Shown piece after piece: positions 5,592 to 7,002 of a stretch of DNA of 7,002 nt (positions within the stretch are counted from its first letter, which is position 1; each line of letters starts with the position of its first letter). The translations under genes were made by a program, and so were the position numbers. The notes beneath the pieces are model-generated. The model did no database searches and was not told the DNA's origin. It saw nothing but the letters and a program-made list of their open reading frames with translations. Source of the stretch: Treponema sp. (lineage in GTDB: Bacteria > Spirochaetota > Spirochaetia > Treponematales > Treponemataceae); contig JAGABO010000008.1 in assembly GCA_017614655.1 (NCBI GenBank), forward strand, positions 1 through 7,002, read 5' to 3'.

Positions 5592-5873
5592 ATGTGTTGG
5601 AAATGCGGAAGTAAAATAGATACATCTCTTACGATTTCAAGAAGCAGTACCTGTCCGGTATGTTCTTCTGATCTTCATTCGTGCAGAAACTGTTCGTTTT
5701 ATTCTCCAGGTTCTCATTATGACTGTCATGAAACTGTAGACGAAAATATTTCTGACAAAGAAAAGTCAAACTTCTGTGATTATTTTAAGCCTGCTGCTTC
5801 TTTTAGTAAAACAGCCGGCTATGAAGAAAAAAAAGAAAAAGCCCGTGCTGCTTTTGATGCCCTGTTCAGCTGA
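5592..5873 (+). CDS. Small zinc-ribbon protein of unknown function
   Basis: This 93-residue protein carries paired cysteines: CWKC (Cys2, Cys5), CPVC (Cys21, Cys24), CRNC (Cys31, Cys34), then Cys45 and Cys62. The first two pairs form a classic zinc ribbon; the third pair with Cys45 and Cys62 could bind a second metal. The core pattern (DLHSCRNCSFYSPG, then SDKEKSNFCDYFKP) resembles a small conserved bacterial family that I recall only as hypothetical proteins, so I assign no role. The C-terminal tail (EEKKEKARAAFDALFS) is a charged helix. The ATG is favoured because its first cysteine pair would be lost with a later start. murI begins 8 bases after the stop, so the two genes are very likely co-transcribed. 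Confidence 0.85.
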   Translation: MCWKCGSKIDTSLTISRSSTCPVCSSDLHSCRNCSFYSPGSHYDCHETVDENISDKEKSNFCDYFKPAASFSKTAGYEEKKEKARAAFDALFS

Positions 5874-5875
5874 GG
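5872..5875 (+). promoter_or_regulatory. Ribosome binding site of murI
   Basis: GAGG overlaps the TGA stop of the zinc-ribbon gene and lies 6 bases before the GTG at 5882. It supports the GTG start and suggests coupling of murI translation to the upstream gene. Confidence 0.6.
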
Positions 5876-5881
5876 TTTACC

Positions 5882-6694
5882 GTGTCCTGTGATATTGCTT
5901 TTTTAGATTCAGGAACCGGCGGCATTCCCTACATGCTGGAACTTAAAAAAAAGTGCCCTGATGTTTCATGCCTTTATCTTGGAGATACAGCGAATTTTCC
6001 ATACGGAGAAAAAACTTCTGAACAGATAACGGAATGTGCTTCATCATCAATCAGACTTATTGCAGAAAAATGGAATCCCGGTGCTGTGGTAATTGCCTGC
6101 AATACAATCAGTGTGACTGCTCTTGATGCTTTACGGCGCGAGTTTCCTGATTTGCCCATAGTTGGAACTGTTCCGGCCATTAAGCTTGCCGCAAATATTA
6201 CGCACAATAAAAAAATAGGACTTCTTGCCACAAATGCAACCGTGCGCCATCCATACAACGAACGGCTTATTAAAGATTTTGCCGAAGATTGTACGGTTTT
6301 TTCCCGCGGAGATCCGGAACTCATTTCTTTTATAGAACACGAACTTTTTACGGCCTCAAAGGAAGAACGCCTTGCTGCAGTAAAACCCGCTGTCGATTTT
6401 TTTCTTTCTAAAGACTGCGATACAATAATTTTAGGCTGCACTCATTTTACGCACATTGCAGAAGAAATAAAGGAAGCTGCCGGTGCATCTGTTATGGTTG
6501 TAGACAGCCGTGACGGGGTTGCAAATCAGGCGTTGAGGGTCTTCAAAAAAAAGCCCCGTTCCCTTGCCGAAGAAAACGGAGTCATGGACTGTACTTTTTT
6601 TGTTACTGCCGTGCGCTCTCAAAAAGACGAAAGCGAATATTCATCCCTCTGCACAAGAGCCGGCATTCCGTGGGGCGGGGTGCTCGGGAGTTAG
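5882..6694 (+). CDS. murI: Glutamate racemase
   Basis: The protein has 270 residues, normal for the family. It interconverts L- and D-glutamate in the cytoplasm to supply D-Glu for peptidoglycan. Family motifs are complete: LDSGTGG with Asp9 and Ser10, YLGDTANFPYGEK (31-43), ACNT with catalytic Cys73, and GCTHF with catalytic Cys186 and His188. The start is GTG with GAGG upstream; no in-frame ATG fits the N-terminal DSGTGG motif. It is the second gene of an operon with the zinc-ribbon protein. Its last 54 bases overlap, tail to tail, the end of the RND transporter gene, and its 3' part carries the terminator for that opposing gene (6545-6581). I see no good terminator for murI itself. Nothing suggests loss of function. 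Confidence 0.96.
   Translation: MSCDIAFLDSGTGGIPYMLELKKKCPDVSCLYLGDTANFPYGEKTSEQITECASSSIRLIAEKWNPGAVVIACNTISVTALDALRREFPDLPIVGTVPAIKLAANITHNKKIGLLATNATVRHPYNERLIKDFAEDCTVFSRGDPELISFIEHELFTASKEERLAAVKPAVDFFLSKDCDTIILGCTHFTHIAEEIKEAAGASVMVVDSRDGVANQALRVFKKKPRSLAEENGVMDCTFFVTAVRSQKDESEYSSLCTRAGIPWGGVLGS
6545..6581 (-). terminator. Intrinsic terminator for the RND transporter gene, inside murI
   Basis: On the - strand, CTCCGTTTTC pairs with GGGAACGGGG around an 8-base UUCGGCAA loop, giving a 10-pair stem with three G-U pairs. One C and eight Ts follow (complement of 6545-6552). It starts 59 bases past the RND stop codon. The G-U pairs become mismatches on the + strand, and no T-run follows in that direction, so it should stop only leftward transcription. 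Confidence 0.7.
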
Positions 6695-7002
6695 AGGGAG
6701 GCTTTGAGGTGAGGATAAGACAATTATTACGCTGCTGATTATTCCCCATATCATAAAAAAGGAAAGTGATTTTGAAAAAGAATCAGCGGATAACAGATAC
6801 AATGGAACTGCTCCTGCAACAGTTGTTAAAGAAGTAACCAGAATGCTTTTTATTTTTTCGCGCAGTTTGAATGAATAGTTCTGCTTCTTTGATTCTGTGA
6901 TATATATTGCATTGTTTACGGTAATTCCTGAAAGAACTATCATTCCGACAATGTCTCCAAGTTCAAATGCTCCAGATGTAAAGAATATTATAATCATCGG
7001 AA
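6641..7002 (-). CDS. RND-family efflux transporter, C-terminal end (5' part outside window)
   Basis: The last 119 residues are visible; the frame runs off the right edge, and the methionine at 6997 is internal. The sequence matches the last membrane segments of AcrB-like RND pumps: a helix of MIIIFF type, then GDIVGMIVLSGITVNNAIYI with the family's typical G-x-x-VNNAI pattern, a basic loop (KLREKIKSILVTSL), a helix TTVAGAVPLYLL, and the final helix SLSFFMIWGIISSVIIVL. RND pumps use the proton gradient to export compounds across the envelope with adaptor and outer-membrane partners, none of which is visible. The 24 residues after the last helix are Pro-rich, and most of them come from DNA overlapping the murI 3' end, so the true tail is somewhat uncertain. 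The terminator at 6545-6581 follows. Confidence 0.85.
   Translation of the reverse strand, partial: PMIIIFFTSGAFELGDIVGMIVLSGITVNNAIYITESKKQNYSFKLREKIKSILVTSLTTVAGAVPLYLLSADSFSKSLSFFMIWGIISSVIIVLSSPQSLPLTPEHPAPRNAGSCAEG

Noticed and set aside
5974..6441. 155-residue - strand frame opposite murI
   Set aside because: It is fully antisense to a complete, motif-rich glutamate racemase, and its Ser/Arg-rich sequence looks like a shadow frame.
6580..6601. Possible + strand terminator (AGTC/GACT hairpin and T-run) inside murI
   Set aside because: The stem has only 4 pairs, and it would cut off the end of murI, so premature termination is unlikely.
6691..6740. Frameshift at the end of the RND gene giving a shorter tail with a stop at 6691-6693
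   Set aside because: An alternate frame would end neatly beside the murI stop, but there is no homopolymer there, the annotated frame also reads well through the last helix, and the terminator distance fits the in-frame stop better.

Overview
The window looks like the chromosome of a spirochaete, most likely a Treponema-like species. This is inferred from the lipoprotein-type signal, the moderate-to-low G+C with many A/T runs, and protein styles I associate with treponemes; nothing in the window proves the genus. It carries eight genes, two of them cut by the window edges. Gene packing is very tight: the longest gap is 108 bases, and no stretch over 300 bases lacks a gene. I see no rRNA, tRNA, CRISPR array or insertion sequence.

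Left part (1-2058, + strand): the 3' part of a fused aromatic amino acid gene (DAHP synthase-like domain, prephenate dehydratase, ACT domain), then ilvN, the regulatory subunit of acetolactate synthase. Both proteins carry amino-acid-sensing ACT domains. The DAHP synthase-like part has lost several residues normally essential for catalysis. The ilvB partner of ilvN is not next to it on the visible side.

Middle (2060-4800): a large predicted lipoprotein with a HEXXH zinc-protease motif (- strand), a divergent small gene of unknown function (+ strand, 3815-4234), and then, convergent with it, a metallo-beta-lactamase-fold hydrolase (- strand). The hydrolase is translationally coupled to an upstream pentapeptide-repeat protein (4797-5483, - strand) by an ATGA overlap.

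Right part (5484-7002): a 108-base divergent promoter region separates the pentapeptide gene from a two-gene + strand operon of a small zinc-ribbon protein and glutamate racemase (murI). Convergent with murI is the C-terminal end of an RND-family transporter (- strand, cut by the window edge).

The clearest structural theme is convergent compaction. All three tail-to-tail gene pairs abut or overlap: a 1-base gap, a shared TTAA double stop, and an overlap of about 54 bases. For two of them I can see an orientation-specific intrinsic terminator inside the coding sequence of the opposing gene (2140-2174 on +, 6545-6581 on -). Several genes also have -10-like boxes so close to the start codon that leaderless or near-leaderless mRNAs are possible. 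I do not see a clearly new defence or mobile system. The best leads are the degenerate DAHP synthase domain, the Asp-to-Asn change in the hydrolase metal site, the HEXXH lipoprotein and the embedded terminators.
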